Shown here: positions 36,601-46,800 of the stretch, one piece after another
Layout of the letters: each line of letters opens with the position of its first letter
Numbering within the stretch: position 1 is the stretch's first letter
Origin: Hyperoplus lanceolatus
Lineage: Eukaryota > Chordata > Actinopteri > Uranoscopiformes > Ammodytidae
Reading direction: 5' to 3'
Assembly (NCBI GenBank): GCA_026929865.2
Contig: CM049414.1
Location: forward strand, 21,031,001 to 21,095,000
DNA length: 64,000 nucleotides
Made by a program: the position numbers and the translations under genes
Notes under the pieces: generated by a model
What the model saw: only the letters and a program-made list of their open reading frames with translations
Databases searched by the model: none
Told to the model about the DNA's origin: nothing

Positions 36601-39600
36601 ATCTGCACCCACGAATGCCTTCTTTCGGCAGGCCCTCAATCCTCCGTTCTGTGTGCCTCCCTCTGAGCCTTATTCCGCTGAGCTCCGTAGATGCTGGCCA
36701 GATTTAAGGGCTCTCTCCCATCACACTAGTGACAGCAGAGCTCTGGCAGCCATGCATAATGCTGATAGTTAGGGCTCGGACTGGTTAGCTCCGATTGAGC
36801 CTGCTATAGCATCCCTGGTTGTCTCCCCAGACGAGGCTCTGAGAGCCGATGTGCGCTGCCCTCGGCCCCAGTGCCGGATTTCAGGCGACCTCCTTACTAG
36901 GAGTTACGACGTTGCTGCCTGTGTGGGCCATCTGGTTTGCATTACGACTTAGGGAGCTAATAATAATAATAATTTGAATTTATATAGCGCCTTTCAAGGT
37001 ACCCAAGGGCGCTTCACAAGGAAAAGGGCTAGGCGCGCCGCCAGGGTTGGCTGGCGCAGTCGTCCCAGTCGGAGGTGTGTCGACAGACCCTCCGTTCTCT
37101 TCCAGTGATCCCAGGCCAGGCGTTCGGCCAGCTGCTCTTCAGGCCAGGTGCGAAGTGTTCAGGTTGACCAGGCTAGACAGTAGTTACACGCTGCGACGTG
37201 TACCTCTGCCTGATTCCAGGCCGGGAACCTCTGTGGTACCCCGTGCCAATAGCTTCGACCACGTTCAGGTGGACAATCAAGGGGCCAGTGCTTCTCAGCA
37301 CATTCTGTACAGCGCCGTAACACTGCGCTACAGCTGCATTTCAGGCGCCAGGAGGTCGGCGTCCAGCCTCCGCCCTCCCCCAGAGTCCTTGGGGGTGCTA
37401 CTCGATGCTCGGTAGGTTCTACTCAACCGAAGTTCAGGTACCAGGAGGTGGGGCGGGGTCGTCCCGTTCTGGACTAAGACGGCGGAATCAATGCCTCACG
37501 ATTCTTCCTTTCCCCATGCTGCGTGTGCAGGGGTCCTCCAGTCTATCGCTCAGGCGGACTGGGTTGTGTCATAGCCCTGAAAGATGCTACTTTCAAGTCC
37601 CTACTGCCCAATGTCACAGGTGGTCCTCCCCTTTGCATTTCTGGGCAGGGTGTACCGGTTCAGGGTTCCTCCGTTTGGGCCGTCCCTGGCTCTGCGGATA
37701 TTAAACAGTGTGTGGCAGCATCCCTGCCACCATTACAGCTCAGCTGGTGCTCGAGTCGGCGGCCATGCGAGCCTGCCTTTCTCCATAGCGCGTAGCTACC
37801 GTTCAGCAGCTACTACAGCACTGCATGCAATGGAGGCTGCTGGAGTACAGCCTCTTCCTTCGACTGATAAGTATGCTGACCTCAGCATAATCTAATTATC
37901 ATTATCCAAGCTGCCCAAGTTCCAGGTGTCCGGAACACAGCGATAGAAAAGGGCCACCCCCGGGGAGTGGAGACTCCATCCGGAGGTGGTGGGCATGATT
38001 TGGACAAGTATGGCAGGGCAGTGGCATATCTCTTTGCTTCCGAAGAGATGACCCACTGTCCCCCTGGGTTCTCCTAGATGGAGAGGACCAGTCCCCTAAG
38101 GCAGGATGCTCTGGCTAATGCTTGGCCAGTCATCCTGCTTTGTGCATTTCCTTCGCACCGTTGCTTGTGTGTTTTTCACTAAAAGCCCGGTTGCTAAGTG
38201 TATGCTCGAATGTATTGTCTTTCTAGCATTGTTGCACTGTTGATCGGGTGCTAAGTTCGCCTAGACCGGTTGCTTACTTTTATTTAATCAACAGCGAGTG
38301 GCTTGGGGTGAGCCAAGCCACCGCCACAGTATTTGTAGCATTGTCGCCTAGAGCGGTTGCATAGGCTACTAATTTGCTCGTCAAGTGGGCGGCTTCGGGT
38401 CAGAAGTCGCTTTCACTGTGTATTGAGCTGTGTCCCACCAGCGTGGGCTCTCACCTAAGCCTTGCGTGCATAGCTTACTTATTGCTTGCCAGTGGATGAG
38501 CCGTGCCACACACTATGTGTGTAGCTTTTGTTACTGACAACACTGGATGGGGTCCAGCATTGCAGTTACAGCCTACGTTTGGTGGCTCCACATTGGCCAG
38601 GAAGGCCATGGATCCCAGCGTTACTAAACTCCTCAAGGAGAGCCTTGGTGCCTTCCAGGGAGACAGGACCTTCTGTCTCAGGTAGGCGGACACATGTGGC
38701 ACCCAAACTCGGGGCGCCTGCAGCTGTGCGTGGGGCTCCTGGTAGCCAGGACCCACTGTTGACGTATTGCGACCAGTCAGAGGTCCATACCGTTTTAACT
38801 TCAGGGATACTCGCCACTACATGGCGCTATGCAGACAGGTGGAAGTTGTTTTCACAGTGGTGCATGGCACATGGCGAAGTCCCATGGACTTGTTCAGTGA
38901 TAGTGATACTACACTTTCTGCAGTCTGTGTTGGGCAGCAGGACAGCTGCTTCCACCCTGTGCGTCTATGTGGCTGCGATATCGGCCGCACATGCAGGGGT
39001 GGACAACCAGACGGTAGGGTCCCACTACCTAGTCAGGCCAGAGGCTTCATTCAGCCACCATGACCCCTGAGGGCACCATCAGGGGACTTACAAGTAGTCC
39101 TGAGGGCCTTAGGTCTACCCCCATTTGGGCCGCTGAGTCAGGCAGACCTGACGCGGCTGTCTATGAGACGGCATTCCTCCTTGCCATTGCAACTGCAATC
39201 GGTCGGTGAACTCCATGCCTTGTCAGTAAGCCAGGCGTGCTTGCGCTGGCATGTAGAAGGGTCAGGAGTGGTGCTCTCGCCAAATCCATCCTTCCTATCC
39301 AAAACGATTGTCTCCCCACCATGTAAACCAATCGATCGAGTTGGCTGCTTTCAATCCCCTGGGCTCACCAGGGGATGCAGAAAGAACGTCAGACCCACTG
39401 TGCCCGGGGCAGGCGCTTAGGGCATAGGTTGTGGCAACAACCAGCTTGCGTAAGACAAATACCTCTTTGTCTGCTATGGGAGCTGCAGGAAGGGGGCTGC
39501 CCTGTCCAAACAGAGACACTCCCACTGACTTGTGGATGTGGTCTTGAATGCATATAGAGCACATGGGGCTCCCCATGCCTTGGCCGTTGAGTGTCACTCT

Positions 39601-42521
39601 ACCAGGAGTAGGGCTACATCATGGGCTGCCTTGAAGCGGATTTCACGGCAGGACATTTGCGCCACGGCTACATGGTCTTCATCATGTACGTTGCGCAGCT
39701 CTACAGAGTAAATGTTGCTCCACCTCATCCGGTGGGATGACAGCTGTCTTGTTGATGGCTGCAAGCCCTTAATTGATGAGTACTCTTCGTGACCTTTTTG
39801 GTATAAGTCATCCAGTGCTGTAAGCACCGCCTCTGGCGGTCAGTAGGAACGAAATAGAACGATAGTTACGTATGTAACTACGGTTCTATGAGTTCCGGAT
39901 GACCGCCAGAGTTCTCTGTCACTCAGACTTCTCAGACACCGCGAGAAGATTCAGTTGGAACAGAACCTCTGGTGACTTCCGGAATATATAGACATTCCCG
40001 GGGTCACCCAGGTGTCACAGGTGACTTTGTTGGTATAAAGATCTCGACCTGCGCATGCGCGCGATGGAACATCCAGTGCTGTAAGCACCGCCTCTGGCGG
40101 TCATCCGGAACTCATAGAACCGTAGTTACATACGTAACTATCGTTTTTTTTAGCAGTAGAATCAACAACTGAAACATTTCCTCTACACTTCAACGGCAAA
40201 CAAAGAAAAACCAATACTCAAAAAAGCCAAAAAGTAATGTAACTGCTTGAAACACTTTAAAAATATGAATGTACGGAACTGTTTAATTACATGGAGTTCA
40301 CTACTCCCGAACTCTGCATGTACTGTAAGACAGTCAGGCACATACTGCCGATATTTATTTCTTACTTTTTAGCCGAAAATATCACTTTTATTGAATCAGC
40401 TGAACAATATCAAATGCTTACTTGTGATTGGTTCACAAAACTCTCCGTCAGGAAGCCCATTAATGCAGTCACAGGATGATGTGGAGGCATTACGGCAAGA
40501 ACCATAGATGTCACACTTGTCACATGACCAAGCAAAGGTATCCTCACACTGACACTGCAGTCCTCCAGTGGAGTTTTGAGAGCACCCTTTCAAATAAATG
40601 TCAAAACTTTAAATCAGCAATGCAAATAAAAGAAATTAAGTAAGAAGCAAGCTCAAGTTCTTACCAGTGGTAAACTTGAAGTCTACTACCGTTACAAAGG
40701 CACTGATGGTGGAGGGGAGTGGGATAAGTTGCAGTCTGTTCCTGAGTTGGTCAATAAAATCTGATTGCACACTAAGGGCTGGAACACGCAAGTCGAGGAC
40801 TATATCAATGTCCAGTAGGACTGTGGAGAAGAACAGGAGAAAATCTATTACAGATCTCTATAACCATGACTATTCACAACCACATTTCATGAATGATGAT
40901 GATACGCTATGTCAAAAAAATTGCTCTTTAAGATCAATATGTTCTTTATACTTTTCATCCAGTGTCTTCAATGACTTCAGACTCTATTTAACTTTATCCA
41001 TGCAAAACAAATAGAAATGTGTCCCATACCAGTAGGTAGAGTTGGAGGCGGACTTGAAGTTGGACATTGAGTGATACCTGTGGAGCAACATTTAAGATTC
41101 AATTATTACCTTACATTATTTTTTACTTTTTAAGAAAACAACATATCATCAATAATTCTTAACATAAGATGACTTAAGGTTTGTCAGATAATCAAGCACA
41201 ACTTAAGCCATGCTGATGCCAATACATGTAAGCAGTGTTGGGGGCACTCCTTTAAAAGCGCAGCTTTTCAAACTACCAATTACTTAACACTGGAAGAAGT
41301 TGAACTACAGCAAAGCTACCGTAGGGAGGAATCTAGTTTGGTTTACTAAAGCCCCTGAGTTTATTGCAGAAACTTAAAAGTGCCGATTTGTTCAACAAGT
41401 CATACATAAACCAAAACAAAATTACATTTAAATAACATTTCTTAAAGAAATTAAGAAACAGAATTACATCCAGTGTCTGTCCAAAAAATGCATTGCCTGG
41501 GCGTGCCGGGGCGTCAATGAGGGTTCAATCAGAGAGAGAAGCAACGGTAAACAAAGAAAACCAATTGTTTCAATTAACTACACAAAAAATGCAAAGTAAT
41601 GTAACTGCTTGAAACACTTCAAAAATATGAATGTACAGAACTGTTTAATTACATATTGTTCACTATTCCCGAACTCTGCATGTACTGTAAGACAGTCAGG
41701 CACATACTGCCGATATTTATTTCTTACTTTTAAGCCGAAAATATCACTTTTATTGAACCAGCTGAACAATATCAAATGCTTACTTGTGATTGGTTCACAG
41801 AACTCTCCGTCAGGAAGCCCATTAATGCAGTCACAGGATGATGTGGAGGCATTACTGCAAGAACCATAGATGTCACACTTGTCACATGACCAAGCAAACT
41901 TATCCTCACACTGACACTGCAGTCCTCCAGTGGAGTTTGGAGAGCACCCTTTCAAAGAAATGACAAAACTTTAGTCCATAATGGGTTATGCACTATTTAA
42001 GAAAACAGCATCAAATCGGCAATGCAAATTACATTAGGAAGCAAATAGGTAAGCACAAGTTCTTACCAGTAGTGAAATTGAAGTCTACTACAGTTACAGA
42101 GGCACTGATGTCGTAGGGGAGTGGGATAATTTGCAGGCTGTTCCTGAGTTGATCAATGAAATTTGCTGGAGCACTTAGGGCTGGCACGCGCAAGTCAAGG
42201 ACTATATCAATGTCCACTGGAGAAGAACAGGAGAAAAGTCACTTACAGATTTCTATAACCATCACTATTCACAAAATGTTTCTATACAGTATGTGATGGC
42301 CTTGAGGAAATGAGGTGGAAGAGTTGTAATTATTGATCCTCAAACGTTTACACTAACCTTAGCTTGAATTGAGAGTTTACATGGAGAATGTAAGTTGTGT
42401 GAGCCCAGAGGTAAATGCATATTTTCCAAACCGTTGAAATAGTTGTATATGGAAAAGCTAAGCAATTTGTTTATATTTCAGATGGCCAGTGACAATTTTC
42501 AGAAACACAGACACACACACA

Positions 42522-42600
<79 letters not shown>

Positions 42601-42601
42601 A

Positions 42602-42674
<73 letters not shown>

Positions 42675-44424
42675 CTACAATTCTCTATATTTGATGAGTC
42701 ATACCATCCAGTGCATCAGGTACAGGTACTGAAACAAAATGAAATGAAAATGTAAGCATCATTTGAAGTATCACATTACTTTTTTGTATTCTAAATGTCT
42801 GTTATATATGTAACACTATTTTCTATCACAACTATACAATCAGTGGAACAGTTCTATCTTTGTTGTCACTGCTTTTGACTGTGTACATTGATCATGATGT
42901 AATTTGTGTTGATCTGTGTGTTAGTCAAATGTTAGTCAAACTCTTTAGGTTGTCTTTTACTTGAGAGCCTACTGGTCTATTGAAGCTGTACGAGCTCAGA
43001 TCCATACACACTGTATGAAAGTTTGAACAATGGAAAATACAAGATGCTTTTCTACAGCACATACCATACCCACATTGTATGTTATATTCTAATATTTTGA
43101 GATACTGGACTTTTTTTTGTTCCATGTGCTGTAAACCGTAATCATCCAATTCAAAACAAAAGAAATGCCTAACATATATCACTTTCTGTAATAAAATTAG
43201 AATATATGAAAGTTGAATGGACTTTTCCATGACATTCTAATTATTATTATTTTTTTAGATCAATCTTCATTTTTTTAACCTTTATTTATACAGGTATATC
43301 CCATTGAGTCCGAAGACTCTTTTGCAAGGGAGACCTGTTCCCATTTACACGTTACCATTCACACACCGATAGCAGGCTAACTATCGACATTCACACGAGG
43401 CAAGGTGGGTGAAGTGTCTTGCCCAAGGACACAACAACTATGACACAAGTGGCAGGGCGGGGATCGAACCTCCAACCCTTTGATCATCGGCCGACCCGCT
43501 TTACCAACTGAGCCACAGTCGCCCCATTGTAGTTCATCCATGCAGGACAGAGACACATTTCTCATAACAAGAGCTGGCTTTAAGGACATGAAGTGGACAG
43601 TTTTAATCTTTTCAATCAAAACTATGGTATCACTTCACTAGAAAACAATGCTAGATGTTTTATCTTTCCGCATGCCACAGAGTTTTGTGACCAACTATCA
43701 GGCTCAATTAGTTTTTCCAAAGAATACGAGGAAGCATTTACTTTTTTTTTTGTAACATTTGGTTCCTTGTCTCATTCCTACAAGGCCCACACTTTAGATG
43801 CTACAGCATTAAGTAGGTAAAATATAAAAGCACAATTCAAATACTTGATTAAATACTATTTTCACCAAAGATGAACTCAAAACATTATTTATGGTGGCTA
43901 GGCGGACATAAAACAGACAATCAGATACTGTATTCTTGCTGAATTGATAGTCCATACTTCAGTGCCAAGGAAATGAAACAATTATGACTCAGTGGCATTT
44001 TTTGGTTGTTGTATAAAGCACACAGACACAGACTGTATCACTTAGGTGTCAAGATGTGACTCACCCGCTCTTTTTTCTCTGGCGTGAATGTGCGAGACTT
44101 TGGTACCAATCAAATCCTGGAAAAATCAATTGTCATCTATTTAGTCCAAAGGTACAGTTTGTCTACACACAAGAAATAACTGACTTAATAACACATTTTA
44201 CACAAAAACTTAACTTAACTTACCATCTTACACAAATATACTGTGTAACATACGGTAGGCAAAATCCCACCAGTTGCAGAATCACAACCGAGTGTAATCA
44301 CTTATTCATTCTTATTCTTACCTCAAAGAATACATTCAGAGACTGTCCGTATCCAGTTTTCCCCAGACTGTAGAATATAACCAGAAGAACAACAAAGTAT
44401 CCTACTGCCTTTGATAATGCCATC
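23184..44424 (-). CDS. Gene B: adhesion GPCR, ADGRF5 (GPR116)-like
   Basis: Complete 23-exon receptor gene. Exons in transcript order: 44424-44322 (ATG 44423), 44116-44065, 42728-42705, 42216-42067, 41948-41784, 41077-41030, 40820-40665, 40586-40422, 34166-34137, 34010-33585, 33480-33392, 33263-33202, 31263-31142, 30983-30765, 30132-29935, 29794-29648, 29569-29391, 28011-27838, 27437-26067, 25924-25883, 23980-23927, 23824-23758, 23248-23184. Phases fit throughout; the coding length is 4107 nt, 1368 residues. Layout: signal peptide, furin-type site, duplicated SEA-like/Cys-rich module, mucin linker, SEA, Ig, HRM-like, GAIN/GPS, 7TM, Ser-rich tail. The 7TM (LRHVSIVNIAMSLLIAN, CWLRW, LTPFFGLTWGLG) resembles ADGRF5; orthology among fish ADGRF paralogues is not settled here. 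The longest intron holds a DIRS retrotransposon. Confidence 0.85.
23342..23521. repeat. TA-rich tract and (CA)n microsatellite
   Basis: Alternating TATA/GTATA text at 23342-23450 passes into about 35 CA units. It is in the last intron of gene B. Confidence 0.9.
24299..25836. mobile_element. Non-autonomous hAT-like transposon
   Basis: Ends are inverted: the left starts ttggatgggaattgataag; the right, in reverse complement, starts taggaatgggaatcgagaac. A perfect 8-bp duplication, gttagtaa, flanks it at 24291-24298 and 25837-25844, as expected of hAT elements. Subterminal text repeats cgattccgattc. The GC-rich interior (25000-25700) shows no transposase. It sits in a gene B intron. Confidence 0.82.
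26067..27437 (-). CDS. Gene B exon 19: GAIN, GPS and 7TM
   Basis: 457 codons, the same length as gene C's exon. GAIN subdomain B with several sequons leads to CVFWNFSLF, the GPS CNCNHLTSFSIL (His-Leu-Thr at 26867-26859) and seven TM helices: TM1 GVGISMASLVICLIIEAFIW, TM3 HFFYLALFFWMLAS, ECL2 AGVCWLRW, TM6 LTPFFGLTWGLGIG. It ends FFNSLQ at donor GTACAA. Confidence 0.93.
27533..27647. repeat. (TA)n-rich microsatellite
   Basis: Mostly alternating TATA with ACTGTATA interruptions, in a gene B intron. Confidence 0.9.
27648..27783. mobile_element. Short hAT-type MITE
   Basis: It starts tagggttgtcaaacgattaa and ends ttaattttgacagcctta, an imperfect inverted pair of the widespread fish form with GTTAACGC just inside the right end. 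About 136 bp, no coding capacity. Confidence 0.65.
27838..28011 (-). CDS. Gene B exon 18: GAIN subdomain A
   Basis: 58 codons, phase 0-0, after acceptor tctctaacag. It contains STATISAIVEILSNVANALA, a helical stretch typical of GAIN subdomain A and similar to gene C (SSATISAIVDILTSI). Confidence 0.8.
28629..29357. mobile_element. Non-autonomous DNA transposon, GGCCTCATTTATAAA ends
   Basis: The left end ggggcctcatttataaact and the right end ttttataaatgaggcctgtg are inverted. The roughly 730-bp body has no frame of note. It lies in the gene B intron between the GAIN exon and the HRM-like exon. Confidence 0.7.
29391..29569 (-). CDS. Gene B exon 17: HRM-like cysteine module
   Basis: A 179-nt exon, phase 1 to 0: CEEDPFGSGNVGD, GC, GERTAVCQDNGTW and DTCI. 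It is the direct counterpart of gene C's triplicated 179-nt exons. Confidence 0.75.
29648..30983 (-). CDS. Gene B exons 14-16: Ig-like region
   Basis: Exon 30983-30765 (219 nt) gives TCGPPPNDLQ, then W-K/W-R and D-D-G; the next exon 30132-29935 completes G-N-Y-E-C, the Ig G-x-Y-x-C motif across the junction. Exon 29794-29648 continues a second Ig-like segment with RCQTP, ISSSDCGS and ITCKVKG. Gene C carries a 219-nt equivalent at 60639-60421. All borders are phase 1. Confidence 0.75.
31142..33480 (-). CDS. Gene B exons 11-13: SEA domain
   Basis: Exon 33480-33392 (SFSFTFDMPFNDAYNEE), exon 33263-33202 (62 nt, ends IIGFR) and exon 31263-31142 (SGSTIVNYTI) form a SEA domain whose phases (1-0, 0-2, 2-1) equal gene C's three SEA exons. 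F-R|S-G-S-T matches the beta strand of SEA domains in ADGRF5. In the 62-nt exon the acceptor ctcaaacag is the one leaving an open frame; nearer AGs give stops. Confidence 0.75.
32204..32357. repeat. Long perfect-stem palindrome
   Basis: Arms of about 54 bases (gcaatagcacac, then gcatgttgtcgctctatatc, then agcactgctgtg) pair with 32306-32357 around a spacer of about 46 bases. Only one short internal mismatch block is present. It would form a strong hairpin in the intron of gene B. Confidence 0.8.
32357..33085. mobile_element. Probable non-autonomous DNA transposon, TATACAGCAGTT ends
   Basis: ttatacagcagtttta at the left and aactgctgtataata at the right are inverted. The interior is CpG- and GC-rich relative to the introns. 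The palindrome directly to its left may be part of the same insertion. Confidence 0.5.
33585..34010 (-). CDS. Gene B exon 10: Met-Thr-Pro mucin-like repeat
   Basis: The exon starts after acceptor ttttttacag and ends at donor GTAAGG, phase 1-1, 426 nt. It encodes about 142 residues built almost wholly of T-rich units such as TPMTTTTPMTTT. This should be a heavily O-glycosylated, extended stalk between the Cys-rich modules and SEA. Unit length varies (MTTTT, PMTTTT, PKPATAM), so allele length variation is likely. Confidence 0.75.
34137..40820 (-). CDS. Gene B exons 7-9: module copy 2 (SEA-like, Cys-rich, TP linker)
   Basis: Exons 40820-40665, 40586-40422 and 34166-34137 repeat copy 1 with modest divergence (for example CQCEDTFAWSCDKCDIYGSC, ITQCPTPTPG). 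Introns between the copies are also alike: the phrase gtaatgtaactgcttgaaac is at 40232 and 41597. So genomic DNA, not only coding sequence, was tandemly duplicated. The last intron of this copy was later enlarged by the DIRS element. Confidence 0.8.
34214..34350. mobile_element. MITE, TTAAAGC-end family, left part, split by the DIRS insertion
   Basis: ttaaagctatagtgtgtatc and gaggtaagccttcggtgatc match the intact copy at 7271-7618. The copy breaks off at the DIRS left end and resumes after it with agcagtagaatcaacaactg at 40151, matching 7417 onward. Confidence 0.65.
35040..36250 (+). repeat. Degenerate tandem repeats within the DIRS element
   Basis: A unit of roughly 180-200 bp recurs about five times. 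Its phrases are ttgctcgccagtgggcg, attctagcggtgtcgcaccg, tctcgcctnnagcccggttg and atgcatattttagntggctc. The function is unknown; it precedes the RT-like region. Confidence 0.7.
36957..37025. mobile_element. Small insertion within the DIRS element
   Basis: A (TAA)n run followed by tatatagcgcctttcaaggt and gcgcttcacaag, a phrase common at the ends of fish MITEs. It interrupts DIRS-like text and so is younger. Confidence 0.5.
41030..42216 (-). CDS. Gene B exons 4-6: module copy 1 (SEA-like, Cys-rich, TP linker)
   Basis: Three phase 1-1 exons: 42216-42067 (DIDIVLDLRVPALS then a helix and VTVVDFNFTTG), 41948-41784 (Cys-rich, CQCEDKFAWSCDKCDIYGSC) and 41077-41030 (ITQCPTSSPPPTLPTG). The first looks like half of a SEA-type fold. 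The second is a compact disulphide module with ten or more Cys. The same three exons recur as copy 2 downstream. Confidence 0.8.
42525..42673. repeat. (CA)n microsatellite
   Basis: About 70 CA units with GACA interruptions near 42595, in a gene B intron. The same flanking text precedes the CA tract at 63738, so the tract predates the B/C duplication. Confidence 0.95.
42705..42728 (-). CDS. Gene B exon 3: 24-nt linker microexon
   Basis: Acceptor ttttgtttcag and donor GTATGA flank 24 nt encoding VPVPDALD across phase 1 borders. It joins the furin-site exon to the first SEA-like exon in frame. It is short but its phase fits exactly. Confidence 0.55.
43080..43245. mobile_element. Tc1/mariner-derived MITE
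   Basis: It shares ttctaatattttgagatac and the following phrases with 16930-17110, including gacttttccatgacattcta at the end. No coding capacity. Confidence 0.5.
43255..43530 (-). repeat. tRNA-derived SINE, minus orientation
   Basis: Read on the minus strand it starts ggggcgactgtggctcagtt with an A-box, then B-box ggaggttcgatccccgcc, then cttgggcaagacacttcacc and a body ending near 43260. It lies in the gene B intron between exons 2 and 3. Confidence 0.8.
44065..44424 (-). CDS. Gene B exons 1-2: signal peptide and furin-type site
   Basis: Exon 44424-44322 follows acceptor ctcctgtcag and encodes MALSKAVGYFVVLLVIFYSL, a signal peptide, then ends in phase 0. Exon 44116-44065 encodes HIHAREKRAG, containing the dibasic R-E-K-R furin-type consensus, and ends in phase 1. 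Propeptide cleavage there is inferred, not shown. Confidence 0.75.
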
Positions 44425-44479
44425 CTGACAGGAGAGAGACAACAAGCAATAAAGTGATTTCTCATTACACAAACAAATT

Positions 44480-46160
44480 AATGTACAGTATACATTTATT
44501 ATTGTAAGATGATTCAAAACAACATACAATCAAATGTATGTTGTTTGAGGGACACATAATGTCACCCACTGAAAATGAAAACTGATCGTATCAACAAAAT
44601 GTAAAACAGTAAAAAAAAAAAGTCAGTTTAGTCTCAACACAGACTAGATAGCTTAGATAAAAGATTTCCAGTGTCAGCAAGATTTTCCTCCCAGACCTGT
44701 AAACACATACTTTGCCAACTTTGCAATCACTCTAATCAGTTCTTCATGAACGGTTTCATGACATTAAGAGGTGGATGGACCAAAACCTTCTGCTTTGAAT
44801 GTCAACAACAATGAGACAATAATCACTGCTATTATTTCAAACGTTTCCCTTCATTTAACCTGAATTTCCAGTTTGCAAGACTTTAAGATTGTGTTCGGAC
44901 TTTGTTTTAGTCAGAAAACTGGTTACAGCATGATACTGAGAATGCAACATGATTTCCAGGTTAACCCAATGTCACCTATACTGTTCCTTGGCTTATCTCT
45001 AATGAATCATTTCCACCACGTTGGAAACTTTGCTGCTACATGGTCCGCTTAGGTTACACCAAATCATTTGAACTCCGTTAAACTGGCCTCAAGGTCAATG
45101 TGGAAATACCGGTTCTGGGGCTTCTTAAGATGCTCTCAGATCTATAGGAGTGGGTCGGAGGAACTCGTTAATGTACAACTGTGGCCCGGGCCACAAATCC
45201 CGCATCTGCTGCGTGTCTGCTTCTGCATTTATTTTTGGCGACAATGTTAACACATTACAGCAGCCACACAGTGATGCACGTTTATCTCGGGTCTCTTTGC
45301 TTTAACTGATAGAGAAATACTCTTTTGACTGTCATATTGACTGCACACCAGCAGCATTCACTGTAGTTCCACCTTTTCCTGGTGTCTCTCTGTGGAAATA
45401 AAACTTCCCTCAAGCGCAAATGTGAAAAAAAAGAAAGAAAAAGGCAATGAGGCACACAGATTACTGTCGGAGCTCAACATTAATCATTGCATCAAAAAAA
45501 GACATCAAACAACTTCATATTAATGGGAATTATCTATGAAAACTCCAAATTGTCCAACATGTACATTTAGTAGTTTATTCTACTAAACCTTGTCTGTTTG
45601 AGTGTTCAATGGCCATTATCTCAACAATATGTTATTTTCAAAACTCTTAAACAAAAATCATAACTTCGCAAGCCCTTACATAGACTTTCTATAATCATTG
45701 TCAGCACTATTATCAAGGTTATTATTTCAGAAGGATTTGTTTCATGATGATATTTTTAAGGTAAAAATAAAGCCCATACTATCTTTCCCTTTGTCTGCGG
45801 TCATCAGAACAGTACCATAACTATCCCTTCAAATCCTATTCTTCTCAAACTTCACTCAAATCAAATGGGGACAGATATTTCTGCCAGCACACACTTTGAA
45901 GTAAAATGTTCTCAGGCTGCTCTCATAAAATCTACTCAAAGGGCATTCATCTGTCGTATTTACAAGGATAGAAATATTCAATGCATTCCTCTTAGCCTCG
46001 CTTTCATCTGTGTAGTACAATGGGCTACATGTAAAATTGGCTCACATGACTACAGACTAAGCTAGAAACTACTCTTTACCTTCTCTGTAACATGTAGCAT
46101 CCTCATCCGTACAAATAAATAACCACCCTATATAAGATCAGAATGAAGTATCAAAATAAG
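44480..46160. other. Leader intron of gene B or intergenic DNA
   Basis: Nothing exon-like is visible; the sequence is AT-rich and single-copy in appearance. Confidence 0.35.
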
Positions 46161-46166
46161 ATTTAC

Positions 46167-46240
46167 CTCTCACTGTTTTCTGGCTGTCATGTCTCTTGTA
46201 AGGAGGTTGACTGTTTGTCCTCAGATGCATAACTTCATGC
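46167..46240 (-). other. Possible 5' non-coding exon of gene B
   Basis: The ATG exon has an acceptor one base before the start codon, so a leader exon is expected. A donor (gtgagag|gtaaatc) on the minus strand ends an exon at 46167. The 5' limit is not visible. Confidence 0.25.
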
Positions 46241-46654
46241 GACATGCGAGAAGTGCCATCACATAACTTCCAGAAATGACTCACACACCTTGTCTGGCAG
46301 GTTAGACGACAGTAGAGCGCCGTGATTGTGACAAAAAAAAATTGTGTTTACTTTCCCTTTACATTTTTCATAGGTGTCTGACATTTATGGTGGTTGTGGT
46401 AAAGCTGATGGGCATCTCATGTATTCAAATCCAATTTTTTGTATTCACACAGTGGTAATCATTATCATGTGTTAGGCTATTTATTCCATACTGAACATAA
46501 AATGGTCATGCCAGAGGATCTGTTTTTAAGACCTGTACATATATTTCACGATTTATACAATAAATTCTGCAACATCTTATATCACTTATATATTATACAT
46601 TTTTTAACTGTGGCTAATCAAACATATAGATTTAATTTATTTAAATGTATGCAT

Positions 46655-46800
46655 AATTAGTTAGATATTGCAAAATGTGTACAGTATTCATTCAAACATT
46701 GTAAAAATTGTAATACAAAAAAATCAATTGTTTGAATATAAGTAATCAACTGGCAAAGCATCATGATGATATCTGAGTCAAAATGTTGCACCTTTTTCAC
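46655..46800. repeat. Dispersed AT-rich repeat block, copy 2
   Basis: gcataattagttagatattg and aagtaatcaactggcaaagc match the block at 10690-10780 in a gene A intron. Confidence 0.4.

Larger units (their letters stand above)
34351..40150 (+). mobile_element. DIRS-type tyrosine-recombinase retrotransposon, decayed
   Basis: About 5.8 kb with long terminal inverted repeats (34351-34525 against 39955-40150; shared core gaccgccagaggcggtgctt). An internal complementary region at 39816-39915 joins the complements of both ends, the DIRS hallmark. Plus-strand frames, broken by stops and shifts, show a reverse-transcriptase block (LPFAFLGRVYRFRVPPFG, about 37620-37680) and a tyrosine recombinase (RYADRWKLFSQWC near 38820; VGELHALSVSQACLRW near 39200; catalytic Tyr in QLYRVNV at 39702). 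It is dead by frame damage. It lies in a gene B intron. Confidence 0.85.

Noticed and set aside
37047..39420. Host gene with many medium-length plus-strand ORFs
   Set aside because: The fragments match RT and tyrosine-recombinase text between DIRS-type inverted ends, in several frames with stops.
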